A stretch of DNA of 61,889 bases from positions 1 through 61,889 of the forward strand of contig CAYLYP010000012.1 in assembly GCA_964387795.1 (NCBI GenBank). The letters run 5' to 3'. The notes under the pieces are model-generated. The model did not search any database. It was not told where the DNA came from and saw nothing but the letters and a program-made list of their open reading frames with translations. The translations under genes were made by a program, and so were the position numbers. The stretch is from CAYLYP01 sp964387795. GTDB lineage: Bacteria; Bacteroidota; Bacteroidia; Bacteroidales; UBA7960. This document shows positions 16,772-25,687 of the stretch, in pieces. The stretch's first letter is position 1. Each line of letters opens with the position of its first letter.

Positions 16772-18655
16772 ATGAAGAAGATCCCTGCCCTACTGATATT
16801 AATCATGCTTGCCATAATGTTTTCAACACAAGGCTGCAAACAGAAGCCAAAGCATACATTTGTGATATCGAACAATGATTTTCTGTTGGATGGCAAGCCC
16901 ATAAAGTTTTTCTCTGGCGAAGTTCACCCGTCGCGTATCCCAAAGGAATACTGGCAGGATAGGTTGCAAATGATACATGCAATGGGAATGAATGCGATAA
17001 GCATTTATATGTTTTGGAATATCCATGAGCCTTATCCGGGGAATTATCATTTTGAAGGAGAAGCAGACATAGCAGAATTTATCAGGCTTGCACAGGAAGA
17101 AGGATTGTGGGTGATGCTAAGGCCAAGCCCTTATGTATGTGCTGAATGGGAGTTTGGGGGCTATCCGTGGTGGTTGCTCAAAGAGGATAGTTTAAAAGTG
17201 AGGAGCAAGGATCCCCGTTTTATAAGTGCGTACAGGAATTATGTCATGGAACTTGGTAAACATCTTGCCCCATTACAGGTTCAAAATGGAGGGCCAATTA
17301 TCATGGTGCAGATAGAGAATGAGTATGGTTTTTATGGCAATGATAAAGAGTATATGGCCATTAACCGCGATATCTTTCGGGAAGCGGGTTTTGTATGTGA
17401 GTTGTTTACCTGTGATCCGCCCTATACCATAGATGCCGGACATCTTCCAGGGGTTTATGCAGCCGTTAATGGTGGATTGAAGCCAAAGGATGCGATAGAA
17501 ACGCAAAACAGGATTAATGGCGGGGGACCCTATTTCATCTCTGAATGGTATCCGGCATGGTTTGATGTCTGGGGCAAGAAACACAATACCTCTCCTGTTG
17601 AAAATTTCACTTCTTACCTTGATTCAATATTCTATTACAGGATTTCCCTGAATATGTATATGGCCCATGGGGGTTCAAACTTCGGCTTTATGAATGGGGC
17701 AAACTATGATACCTATATGCCATATCAGTCGCAGACCCAGAGCTATGATTATGATGCACCTATCAATGAGGCAGGCAACGCCACAGCCAAGTATTATGCA
17801 TATCGGGAATTGGTTAAAAAATATGCACCTGAAGGATATGAAATCCCTGATGTACCGGAAGCCAAAAAGGCGATAGCTGTTAGCCCGTTTAAGCTGGAAC
17901 AAATAGCTCGTATCGAATCACAGAAGCCAACAGTGATACATTCAGAGAGGCCTTTGAGTTTTGAAGACATTAATCAGGGTTATGGATATGTATTGTATGA
18001 AGCTAAAGTATTGGCAGGTGAAGGTTGGCTTAAGGTAAATGAGCTACGTGACTATGCAATTGTTTTGCAGGACGGGAAGCGTGTTGGGCTCTTAGATCGA
18101 AGGAAAGGGCTTGACTCCCTGTTTTTGGCTGTGCCTAAAGGAGGGGCCAGGATATCCATATTTGTTGAGAACCTGGGAAGGATAAACTTTGGGACATTTC
18201 TGACTGACAACAGAAAGGGGATAACAGAATCCGTTTATTTTAATGATGATGAAGTCCTTAATTGGGAAATATACGGGTATCCATTCCTGAATCCTGAAGC
18301 TTATATATTTGAAGAGGAAGGGGTTCAGTCCGGGCAGGTGTATGAATGGCCTGTTTTAAGGAAGGGATATTTTGAACTCAATGAATTAGGTGATACCTAT
18401 CTTGATATGGGCCAGTTTGGCAAAGGCAGTGTATGGGTAAATGGGCACCATATAGGAAGGTATTGGCAGGTAGGACCCCAGCAGACGCTTTATATTCCTG
18501 CTCCCTGGCTTAAAAAGGGCAGGAATGAAGTTATTGTATTTGAGATGCTCAAAACCTGGCAGACAGAGATTAAAGGAGTTGATAAGCCGGTTCTCGATCA
18601 GTTAAATGAAGAACTCTTTGTAGGTCCTACTGCTGTTCAGCAAATCCAATATTAG
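16772..18655 (+). CDS. GH35 beta-galactosidase lipoprotein
   Basis: A 627-residue enzyme with a lipoprotein signal (MFSTQGC, Cys22). The GH35 barrel covers about residues 30-350; the acid/base is E184 (VQIENEYG) and the nucleophile E258 (ISEWYPAWF). A C-terminal beta-sandwich (about 520-610) has VWVNGHHIGRYW, the jelly-roll signature of the family. It cleaves terminal beta-galactose, which lies between sialic acid and GlcNAc in complex N-glycans. Same strand as its neighbours, 126 bases after GH20. Confidence 0.94.
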   Translation: MKKIPALLILIMLAIMFSTQGCKQKPKHTFVISNNDFLLDGKPIKFFSGEVHPSRIPKEYWQDRLQMIHAMGMNAISIYMFWNIHEPYPGNYHFEGEADIAEFIRLAQEEGLWVMLRPSPYVCAEWEFGGYPWWLLKEDSLKVRSKDPRFISAYRNYVMELGKHLAPLQVQNGGPIIMVQIENEYGFYGNDKEYMAINRDIFREAGFVCELFTCDPPYTIDAGHLPGVYAAVNGGLKPKDAIETQNRINGGGPYFISEWYPAWFDVWGKKHNTSPVENFTSYLDSIFYYRISLNMYMAHGGSNFGFMNGANYDTYMPYQSQTQSYDYDAPINEAGNATAKYYAYRELVKKYAPEGYEIPDVPEAKKAIAVSPFKLEQIARIESQKPTVIHSERPLSFEDINQGYGYVLYEAKVLAGEGWLKVNELRDYAIVLQDGKRVGLLDRRKGLDSLFLAVPKGGARISIFVENLGRINFGTFLTDNRKGITESVYFNDDEVLNWEIYGYPFLNPEAYIFEEEGVQSGQVYEWPVLRKGYFELNELGDTYLDMGQFGKGSVWVNGHHIGRYWQVGPQQTLYIPAPWLKKGRNEVIVFEMLKTWQTEIKGVDKPVLDQLNEELFVGPTAVQQIQY

Positions 18656-18750
18656 TATGGATCAATAATGTTGGCGGAAAATTCGGATACATAATTGCAC
18701 CAGGTAAACATGATGGCCATTTGAACCATAAACATAAAGTAACACTAAGG

Positions 18751-20916
18751 ATGTTTAATAAAACAGCACATCAGGCTTTATTTTTCCAAATAAGCTTATT
18801 ATTGGTTGGTATATGCATGCTAACCGCATGTAGGCAGGGGCCTAAATATGAGAAAAGACTTGTTTTTGAAGCAGGAGACAGCCTTGAAAACAAGATTTTT
18901 AAAGCAGCACATGTGATACCAACCCCACAGCAGCTTGCATGGCAGAATTTAGAGATGACAGCTTTTGTTCATTTTGGGATAAATACTTTTACAGGACGTG
19001 AATGGGGTGATGGGACTGAATCACCTGCTTTATTTAATCCAACTGAAATGAATGCAGGGCAATGGGTGCAATCTTTAAAAGACGGGGGCTTTAAAATGGT
19101 AATTATCACGGCAAAGCACCATGATGGCTTTTGCCTGTGGCCAACTTCAACTACAAAGCATTCAGTAGCATCCTCGGCATGGAAAAACGGGAAAGGGGAT
19201 GTGGTAAAGGAATTAAAGAATGCCTGCGATTCGTTGGGTATGAAGTTTGGGGTATATCTGTCACCCTGGGACAGGAATGCAGCATGTTATGGAGATTCAC
19301 CGGAATACAATAAATTTTTCAGGCAACAGCTCACCGAATTGCTTACAAATTATGGGAAGGTAGATGAGGTATGGTTTGATGGGGCATGTGCAGAAGGACC
19401 TAATGGGAAGAAACAGGAATATGACTGGGCATCCTATTATGAACTGATCCACAGGCTTCAACCAGAAGCTGTTATTGCTGTAAAAGGTGAGGATGTACGT
19501 TGGGTGGGCACTGAAACCGGCTATGGAAGGCCAACAGAGTGGAGTGTTACGACACTGGCACCAGGAGGGACTGCAGAGATGCAGGCAATTAATAAAAGAA
19601 TGGGCATTGATGAGATGTCAAAAGACCTGGGAAGCAGGGAACTCATACAAAAATCAGGACAGCTTTTTTGGTATCCGGCAGAAGTGGATGTTTCAATCAG
19701 ACCGGGGTGGTTTTATCATCCGAAGGATGACGAAAAGATAAAATCCTTGCCGCACCTGGTAGATATATATTTTAACTCAGTGGGGATGAATGCGGTATTA
19801 CTTCTTAATGTTCCCCCTGATCAACGAGGCCTTATCCATCAGGCAGATGTAGAGAGGCTTAAGGAGTTTAAAGCATGGATAGACGAAAGCTTTTCAGAAA
19901 ACCTTCTTGCAAATGCTAAGGTTGACAAAGGGGAAGCAAGGAAGCTCATTGATAATAATGCAGATACTTATTGGGAAGCAGATGAAATACCATCAAGCCT
20001 TGTGTTCACACTTGATAAAGAATGTATTATTGATATTGTTGAATTGCAGGAGTTTATAAGTAAGGGGCAAAGGGTTGAGTCATTCAGGGTAGAGGCTATG
20101 GAAGATGGCCAATGGAAAGAAGTTGCAAGTGGTACAACAATAGGATATAGAAGGCTTGTTAGAACAGCTCCTGTAAAAACAAGGATGCTAAGGCTAACGA
20201 TTACAGGCTCAAGGTATCATGCATTGATATCCAGGTTTGCGGCCTATAAATCCAAGGAGTTATTGTCAGAACCTGTTATAAGCAGGAATAAAGAAGGCAT
20301 GGTGAGCATCACGTCTGAAATAGCTTTCCCGACCCTTGTTTATACAACAGATGGTTCAGAACCTACACAGGAATCGCATTTATATTCAGATCCCTTTTCC
20401 TTTCCGGGAAAAGGAACAGTTAAGGCTAAGGCATATATCAATAATTTTAGCAGTGCAAGCAGTGTTGTAAGTGAAACTTTTGATATATGTCCTGCACGAT
20501 GGACAGTACTTGCATCAGAAGAAGGGCATCCTGCCTTTCCTGCGGCTCAGGCTATTGATGGGGATTTAAAAACAATGTGGCATACAGCCTGGGAAGGGGA
20601 GCTTAAAAATCAAGCATTCAGCATTGCAGTTGATATGGGGGAAGCACTAAGTCTTAAAGGGTTTTCATATAATCCCCGTCAGGATGGGAGTTTTAGTGGT
20701 ACTGTGCTAAGGTATTCGTTTTTAATAAGTGACGATGGGGTAAAATGGGTTCCTGTGATCAGTAATGCATTATTTGACAATATGGTAAATAATCCTTCAA
20801 AAAGGGAAGTATTGTTTTCCTGGCCTGTAAAAGCAAGGTATTTTAAGTTTGTCAGCCATGAAGGCATTTTTAATGAAAAATGGGTTTCGGTGGGAGAACT
20901 TGGGGTAATCACCTGA
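18751..20916 (+). CDS. GH29 alpha-L-fucosidase lipoprotein
   Basis: The ATG at 18751 is preferred because it gives a clean lipoprotein signal (LLVGICMLTAC, Cys27 in a 721-residue protein); an upstream TTG at 18721 would add ten residues. The GH29 domain includes MTAFVHFGINTFTGREWG, ITAKHHDGFCLW and the nucleophile aspartate in DEVWFDGACAEG (D210). Two galactose-binding-like modules follow (about 390-490 and 590-720), with a chitobiase-like segment (VYTTDGSEPT) between. The domain order suggests the GH29-B type that acts on Lewis-type alpha-1,3/4-fucose, but that is inference. Confidence 0.92.
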   Translation: MFNKTAHQALFFQISLLLVGICMLTACRQGPKYEKRLVFEAGDSLENKIFKAAHVIPTPQQLAWQNLEMTAFVHFGINTFTGREWGDGTESPALFNPTEMNAGQWVQSLKDGGFKMVIITAKHHDGFCLWPTSTTKHSVASSAWKNGKGDVVKELKNACDSLGMKFGVYLSPWDRNAACYGDSPEYNKFFRQQLTELLTNYGKVDEVWFDGACAEGPNGKKQEYDWASYYELIHRLQPEAVIAVKGEDVRWVGTETGYGRPTEWSVTTLAPGGTAEMQAINKRMGIDEMSKDLGSRELIQKSGQLFWYPAEVDVSIRPGWFYHPKDDEKIKSLPHLVDIYFNSVGMNAVLLLNVPPDQRGLIHQADVERLKEFKAWIDESFSENLLANAKVDKGEARKLIDNNADTYWEADEIPSSLVFTLDKECIIDIVELQEFISKGQRVESFRVEAMEDGQWKEVASGTTIGYRRLVRTAPVKTRMLRLTITGSRYHALISRFAAYKSKELLSEPVISRNKEGMVSITSEIAFPTLVYTTDGSEPTQESHLYSDPFSFPGKGTVKAKAYINNFSSASSVVSETFDICPARWTVLASEEGHPAFPAAQAIDGDLKTMWHTAWEGELKNQAFSIAVDMGEALSLKGFSYNPRQDGSFSGTVLRYSFLISDDGVKWVPVISNALFDNMVNNPSKREVLFSWPVKARYFKFVSHEGIFNEKWVSVGELGVIT

Positions 20917-20935
20917 GCTTAAAAAACATTTATAG

Positions 20936-22579
20936 ATGAACAAAACAATTTGGAAAATCAGCTATACAGTTTGTGTTATATGCATTTTTGCTTTTTGCTT
21001 TCAGGCAAAAGGTCAGGGGGCAATAACATTTATCCAAAAAAAAATTCCACTTATTGCAGGAAGGAATAATCCCGGAGTTATAGAGATTCGTCCGGACACT
21101 TCAAATCATTCTGGATTTAAACATCTGGAATATATAGAAGTGTTTTTTGATTTTAAAGGGGGAACAAACTTTCTTGAAGAATTGAGTATTAGGGGTGGCC
21201 ATGGGAACGAAGAAGTTGTTTTGGAAGGAGATATCATTGCGAGGGCAAAAGTGGCCTCAGTGGTCGTTAAATTAAGCTTGGAGGATATAAAAGAACCCAT
21301 TGTAAACAGATTATATATTGATTTTAAGTGTAGGGAAGGTATAGCGCTTGAAAGCAGCTTTTTAATAAAAGAAGTAAGGCTGGTTTTTAAAGATGGTGAA
21401 GAGGAAAGTTTTCAGCCGGATAAGGGGTTTAGGTACAGACCTGCTCTAATGCTTCGGGAAGCTGGGCAGGATAATTGCCATACTTATAGGATCCCGGGCA
21501 TCATAACAACGCGCTTAGGAACTTTAATAGCTGTATATGATAACAGGTACAACAACAGCAAAGACCTTCAGGGAGACATAGATATTGGGATGAGCCGTAG
21601 CACAGATGGGGGGCAAAGTTGGGAGCCCATGAAGGTTATTATTGATATGGGAGAAAGGGGTGGGTTAGCTGAATCGCTAAATGGAGCAGGCGACCCCTGT
21701 GTTTTATATGATCCATTTACCCATACAATATGGGTGGCAGCACTTTGGATGAGTGGTTCTTCGCCCGATAAGATGCTATGGTGGGATTCAAAACCCGGAA
21801 TGGAACCAGAGGAGACAGGACAGTTTGTTATTGTAAAAAGTGAGGATGATGGTTTAAGCTGGTCAGAACCCATTAGTATTACCCCACAAATAAAAGACCC
21901 GTCATGGCAGTTGTTATTGGCAGGACCCGGACGTGGGCTTACACTTAAGAATGGAACTATTATCTTTCCAGCCCAGTTTAAAAAAGACAATGGCACTAAA
22001 GCGATTGATGGTGGACAATACACCTGCCATTCAACAATTGTTTATAGTCTGGACAAAGGATTAAGCTGGCATATAGGTAATGGTGCAAAGCCCAATACAA
22101 CAGAAGCCCAGTTGGTAGAACTCTCAGATGGATCTATTATGCTAAATATGAGGGATGACATGAACAGGATAAACAAGGATGATAAAAATGGAAGGGCAGT
22201 ATCTGTTTCAAATGATTTGGGTAAAACATGGATGCCACATATTTCATCCAATACATCATTGCCAGAGCCAAATTGTATGGCAAGCATCATATCTTCAGAT
22301 ATAATAATAGAAGGGACACCCCGGCTATGCCTGTTTTTTTCAAATCCTGATAGTAAGGACCAAAGGATTAACATGAGCATTAAAGCCAGTGTAGATGAAG
22401 GAAAAAGCTGGCCACAGGAGTATCATGTGCTGCTTAATGAAGAGCAGGGATTTGGATACTCATGCCTTACAATGATAAATGAAAATACAATTGGAATTGT
22501 ATATGAAGGCAAAAGTTCACTTTATTTTCAAAAAGTGCCGGTTGAAGATATACTTGGAAAAAGATCTTTACCACATTAA
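20936..22579 (+). CDS. GH33 sialidase (exo-alpha-sialidase)
   Basis: A 547-residue protein with a signal peptide (about 1-27), an N-terminal BACON/sialidase-N-type beta domain (about 30-160) and a six-bladed sialidase propeller. The YRIP motif is at 184-187, and five Asp boxes are visible: SRSTDGGQSW, SEDDGLSW, SLDKGLSW, SNDLGKTW and SVDEGKSW. It removes terminal sialic acid, the outermost cap of animal-type N-glycans. It begins 19 bases after GH29. No sialic-acid catabolism genes are in the window. Confidence 0.94.
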   Translation: MNKTIWKISYTVCVICIFAFCFQAKGQGAITFIQKKIPLIAGRNNPGVIEIRPDTSNHSGFKHLEYIEVFFDFKGGTNFLEELSIRGGHGNEEVVLEGDIIARAKVASVVVKLSLEDIKEPIVNRLYIDFKCREGIALESSFLIKEVRLVFKDGEEESFQPDKGFRYRPALMLREAGQDNCHTYRIPGIITTRLGTLIAVYDNRYNNSKDLQGDIDIGMSRSTDGGQSWEPMKVIIDMGERGGLAESLNGAGDPCVLYDPFTHTIWVAALWMSGSSPDKMLWWDSKPGMEPEETGQFVIVKSEDDGLSWSEPISITPQIKDPSWQLLLAGPGRGLTLKNGTIIFPAQFKKDNGTKAIDGGQYTCHSTIVYSLDKGLSWHIGNGAKPNTTEAQLVELSDGSIMLNMRDDMNRINKDDKNGRAVSVSNDLGKTWMPHISSNTSLPEPNCMASIISSDIIIEGTPRLCLFFSNPDSKDQRINMSIKASVDEGKSWPQEYHVLLNEEQGFGYSCLTMINENTIGIVYEGKSSLYFQKVPVEDILGKRSLPH

Positions 22580-22605
22580 AAAGGCGTATAGGAGGATGGG
22601 GATTT

Positions 22606-24951
22606 ATGAGAAAGGTATTTAATGTTATTGGGACTATCTTTTTGCTGATATTCTTAATTGGTATAAGTATTAAAGCTGGAGCACAGGAATCCTTAAAGAT
22701 ATGGTATGATGCTCCTGCTCAAAGCTGGATGAATGAAGCCCTGCCAATTGGGAACGGGTATATGGGAGTCATGTTTTTTGGGGGAATAGAAGAAGAACGT
22801 TTGCAGTTTTCAGAGGAGTCGTTATGGACAGGGGGACCAGGATCAGGAAGTGAATATAATTTTGGTATAAGGGAAGGGGCTTATCAGTTTTTGCCTGAGA
22901 TAAGGGCATTATTAAAGAAAGGGGACAAGGACAAAGCTTATTTGCTAACGGAAAAATACCTGAGTGGGATTATTCATCCGAGGGCAGGAAATGATTTTGG
23001 GGATTATGGTGCGCAGCAATGCATGGGTGATATCTTCGTCAAATGTACTCATGAGGGATTGATCAGCAATTATAAGCGGGAGTTGGATTTAAGCACAGGC
23101 ATGGGAAGCGTTTCATATACAGCAGGAAACGTTTTATATAAAAGGACTTATTTCGGATGTTATCCATCCAGGGCAATGGTTTATCATTTTAGTAATGATG
23201 CAAAAGCAGGTGCATCATACCAGATTAAATTAACTACTCCCCATCCTGTTGACAGCATTGTTTTTAAAAAATCAGTCCTTCATTGCTATGCCCATTTGGA
23301 AGATAATGGCCAAAAGTTTGTTACCTCTTTAATTGTAGATACAGATGGACGGGTTTTTTATAAAGACAGCCTGTTGCATATTGATAAAGCCAGTGTGTTG
23401 ACGATTAAACATATTGCCCATACAGATTATAATAACAATTTTCCAGAATATCACAATCAGGGTTTCCTGAAGGAAGCTGAATCTCATTCAGGATTTATTC
23501 AGAGAGAGGATTTTGAAAGCCTTAAACAAACCCATCTGGATGATTATTGCCCTCTTTTTAACAGGCTTGGGCTTGAGTTGAAAGGTATCTCAAGAGATGA
23601 TGTTCCAACAGATGAACGGATAAAAAACTATCATTCAGGGCAGGAAGATATGGGCCTGGAAGTGTTGTTTTTTCAGTATGCCCGATATCTGATGCTATCG
23701 GCATCGCGGCCAGGAACCATGCCCATGCACCTTCAGGGAAAATGGAACCATAGTACAAGGCCACCCTGGGCATGCGATTATCATACAAACATTAATTTGC
23801 AGATGCTTTATTGGCCGGCAGAGGTTTTAAACCTTTCCGAATGCCACCTTCCACTGTTTGATTATATGAAAGGGCTAATGGAGCCAGGCCGTAAAGCAGC
23901 TTCTGCATTTTTTGGTGCAAGGGGTTGGATTGTTAATACAATGAACAATGCTTATGGATATACCTCTCCGGGATGGGGATTGCCCTGGGGTTATTTCCCT
24001 GCAGGTGCTGCATGGTTGTGCAGGCACGCATGGGAGCATTTTCTCTTTACACAGGACAGCTTGTTCCTCAAAGATGTTGCATTCCCTATGATGAATGAGG
24101 CATCGCTGTTTTGGAAGGATTACCTTACTGAAGACAGCCTTGGTTTTTTAGTTTCTGTGCCATCTTTTTCTCCTGAGCATGGAGGCATTTCATCAGGTGC
24201 ATCAATGGATCATCAGATAGTATGGGATTTGTTTAATAATTGTTATCAGGCAGCTGAGACATTAGATTTACCTGAAAGCCAAAAGGCAGAATATCATAAT
24301 CTTTGCTCGAAAATATGCCCATTAAGGATAGGTCGCTGGGGGCAGTTACAGGAGTGGGTTGAAGATATTGATGATCCCCAAAACAAGCACAGGCATGTCT
24401 CTCATTTATATGCCTTATATCCCGGGAACCAGATTTTTATTGATGGGAATCAGGATTATAAAACTGCTGCATTAAAAAGCCTTGAAGCAAGGGGGATGGA
24501 AGGAACCGGCTGGTCGTATGCCTGGAAGATGAATTTATATGCGCGACTGGGCAAAGGGGGGGAGGCATATTCGTTGCTCAGGCATTTGCTACAACCAATT
24601 ATAAATGGAGATGAAGATATGGGTCGTGGAGGTGTTTATTCCAACCTGCTTTGTGCGCACCCTCCTTTCCAATTGGATGGGAATATGGGTGGGGCAGCAG
24701 GAATGGCTGAAATGCTTTTGCAATCGAATAATGATACTTTGCTTCTTCTTCCGGCACTCCCTTCTAAGTGGCAGGAAGGTAAGCTAAAAGGTTTTAAAGC
24801 CAGGGGAGGTTTTGAAATAGGTTTTTCGTGGAGTGATGGAAATGTTGTATCCGGGGAGATAAGAGGTATGCCCGGCATGCAAGGGTATTGCAAAGCCGGG
24901 AATACTGTGTTTTCATTTGTTATCCCTGAAACAGGTATATTTATATTTTAA
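22606..24951 (+). CDS. GH95 alpha-L-fucosidase
   Basis: A 781-residue enzyme with a signal peptide (about 1-26) and the GH95 layout: N-terminal beta domain (WYDAPAQSWMNEALPIGNG), an all-alpha barrel, then a C-terminal beta domain. The asparagine pair in DYHTNINLQMLYWPAE, the acid in SFSPEHG and the aspartate in FQLDGNMGG align with the known catalytic residues of Bifidobacterium AfcA. GH95 inverts alpha-1,2-fucose links on H-type antennae, complementing GH29. The following CBM9-like gene starts 4 bases after its stop. Confidence 0.92.
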   Translation: MRKVFNVIGTIFLLIFLIGISIKAGAQESLKIWYDAPAQSWMNEALPIGNGYMGVMFFGGIEEERLQFSEESLWTGGPGSGSEYNFGIREGAYQFLPEIRALLKKGDKDKAYLLTEKYLSGIIHPRAGNDFGDYGAQQCMGDIFVKCTHEGLISNYKRELDLSTGMGSVSYTAGNVLYKRTYFGCYPSRAMVYHFSNDAKAGASYQIKLTTPHPVDSIVFKKSVLHCYAHLEDNGQKFVTSLIVDTDGRVFYKDSLLHIDKASVLTIKHIAHTDYNNNFPEYHNQGFLKEAESHSGFIQREDFESLKQTHLDDYCPLFNRLGLELKGISRDDVPTDERIKNYHSGQEDMGLEVLFFQYARYLMLSASRPGTMPMHLQGKWNHSTRPPWACDYHTNINLQMLYWPAEVLNLSECHLPLFDYMKGLMEPGRKAASAFFGARGWIVNTMNNAYGYTSPGWGLPWGYFPAGAAWLCRHAWEHFLFTQDSLFLKDVAFPMMNEASLFWKDYLTEDSLGFLVSVPSFSPEHGGISSGASMDHQIVWDLFNNCYQAAETLDLPESQKAEYHNLCSKICPLRIGRWGQLQEWVEDIDDPQNKHRHVSHLYALYPGNQIFIDGNQDYKTAALKSLEARGMEGTGWSYAWKMNLYARLGKGGEAYSLLRHLLQPIINGDEDMGRGGVYSNLLCAHPPFQLDGNMGGAAGMAEMLLQSNNDTLLLLPALPSKWQEGKLKGFKARGGFEIGFSWSDGNVVSGEIRGMPGMQGYCKAGNTVFSFVIPETGIFIF

Positions 24952-24955
24952 CACC

Positions 24956-25600
24956 ATGAACGAGTTGAATATAAAGCCATTGTGGCTTGCGAATATGGAT
25001 ATGGGACAGGTCTCATTGGCACTTGACAGTCATATCCATAATACAATAAAAACAATCAACTGGGCTGCTTATCCTTATTTACCTGATGTAAAGTTTGCAA
25101 TGGCGTATGACAAAGATTATCTGTATATAAAGTTTTATGTAAAAGAGCATCATGCAAGAGCAGTAACTAAATACAGTAACGGACCTGTTTGGGAAGACAG
25201 TTGTTGTGAGTTTTTTTGTTCATTTGATGAAAGCGGGTATTATAATCTTGAGACCAATTGTGTGGGGGTTCAACTCTTGGGATGGCATCCTGAAGGGGCA
25301 TCAGGTCAGAAGGCATCAGAGGAAATTATTAAAACAATACAAAAGAATTCAAGTCTGGGGCATGAGGTTCCCTTATCAGTAAAGGGAAATGTGGAATGGC
25401 AGCTTGTGATTTGCATCCCCTCAAAAGCCTTTTTTAAGCATCCTGGATTGCGGTTTGAGAAAGGAATGAATATCAGGGCTAATTTTTACAAGTGTGGAGA
25501 CAAAACAGATATACCCCATTTTGTTTCATGGAATCCTATTGTTAGTCCTAAGCCTGACTTTCACCGACCTGAGTGCTTTGGCCTGGTAAGGTTTTTATAG
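24956..25600 (+). CDS. CBM9-like carbohydrate-binding protein
   Basis: A 214-residue protein, starting at the ATG at 24956, 4 bases after GH95; a longer frame overlaps GH95. It resembles the carbohydrate-binding family 9-like proteins of Bacteroidota (VKFAMAYDKDYLYIKFYVKE, GPVWEDSCCEFF and a C-terminal SWNPIVSPKPDFHRPECFG). No signal peptide is visible, so it may stay in the cytoplasm. It probably binds sugars but no ligand can be named. No terminator was found after it. Confidence 0.75.
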   Translation: MNELNIKPLWLANMDMGQVSLALDSHIHNTIKTINWAAYPYLPDVKFAMAYDKDYLYIKFYVKEHHARAVTKYSNGPVWEDSCCEFFCSFDESGYYNLETNCVGVQLLGWHPEGASGQKASEEIIKTIQKNSSLGHEVPLSVKGNVEWQLVICIPSKAFFKHPGLRFEKGMNIRANFYKCGDKTDIPHFVSWNPIVSPKPDFHRPECFGLVRFL

Positions 25601-25687
25601 TTGAATTGTGTTTTAAAGCGTATTGATGAATTACATGAACAGTAATCATTTAAAAATGAATAGGAATGCAATTCAAAAAAACATGCA

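Noticed and set aside
12300..25600. A classical polysaccharide utilisation locus
   Set aside because: No SusC/SusD pair, HTCS or sigma/anti-sigma regulator lies in or beside the cluster, so the label is not justified from this window.
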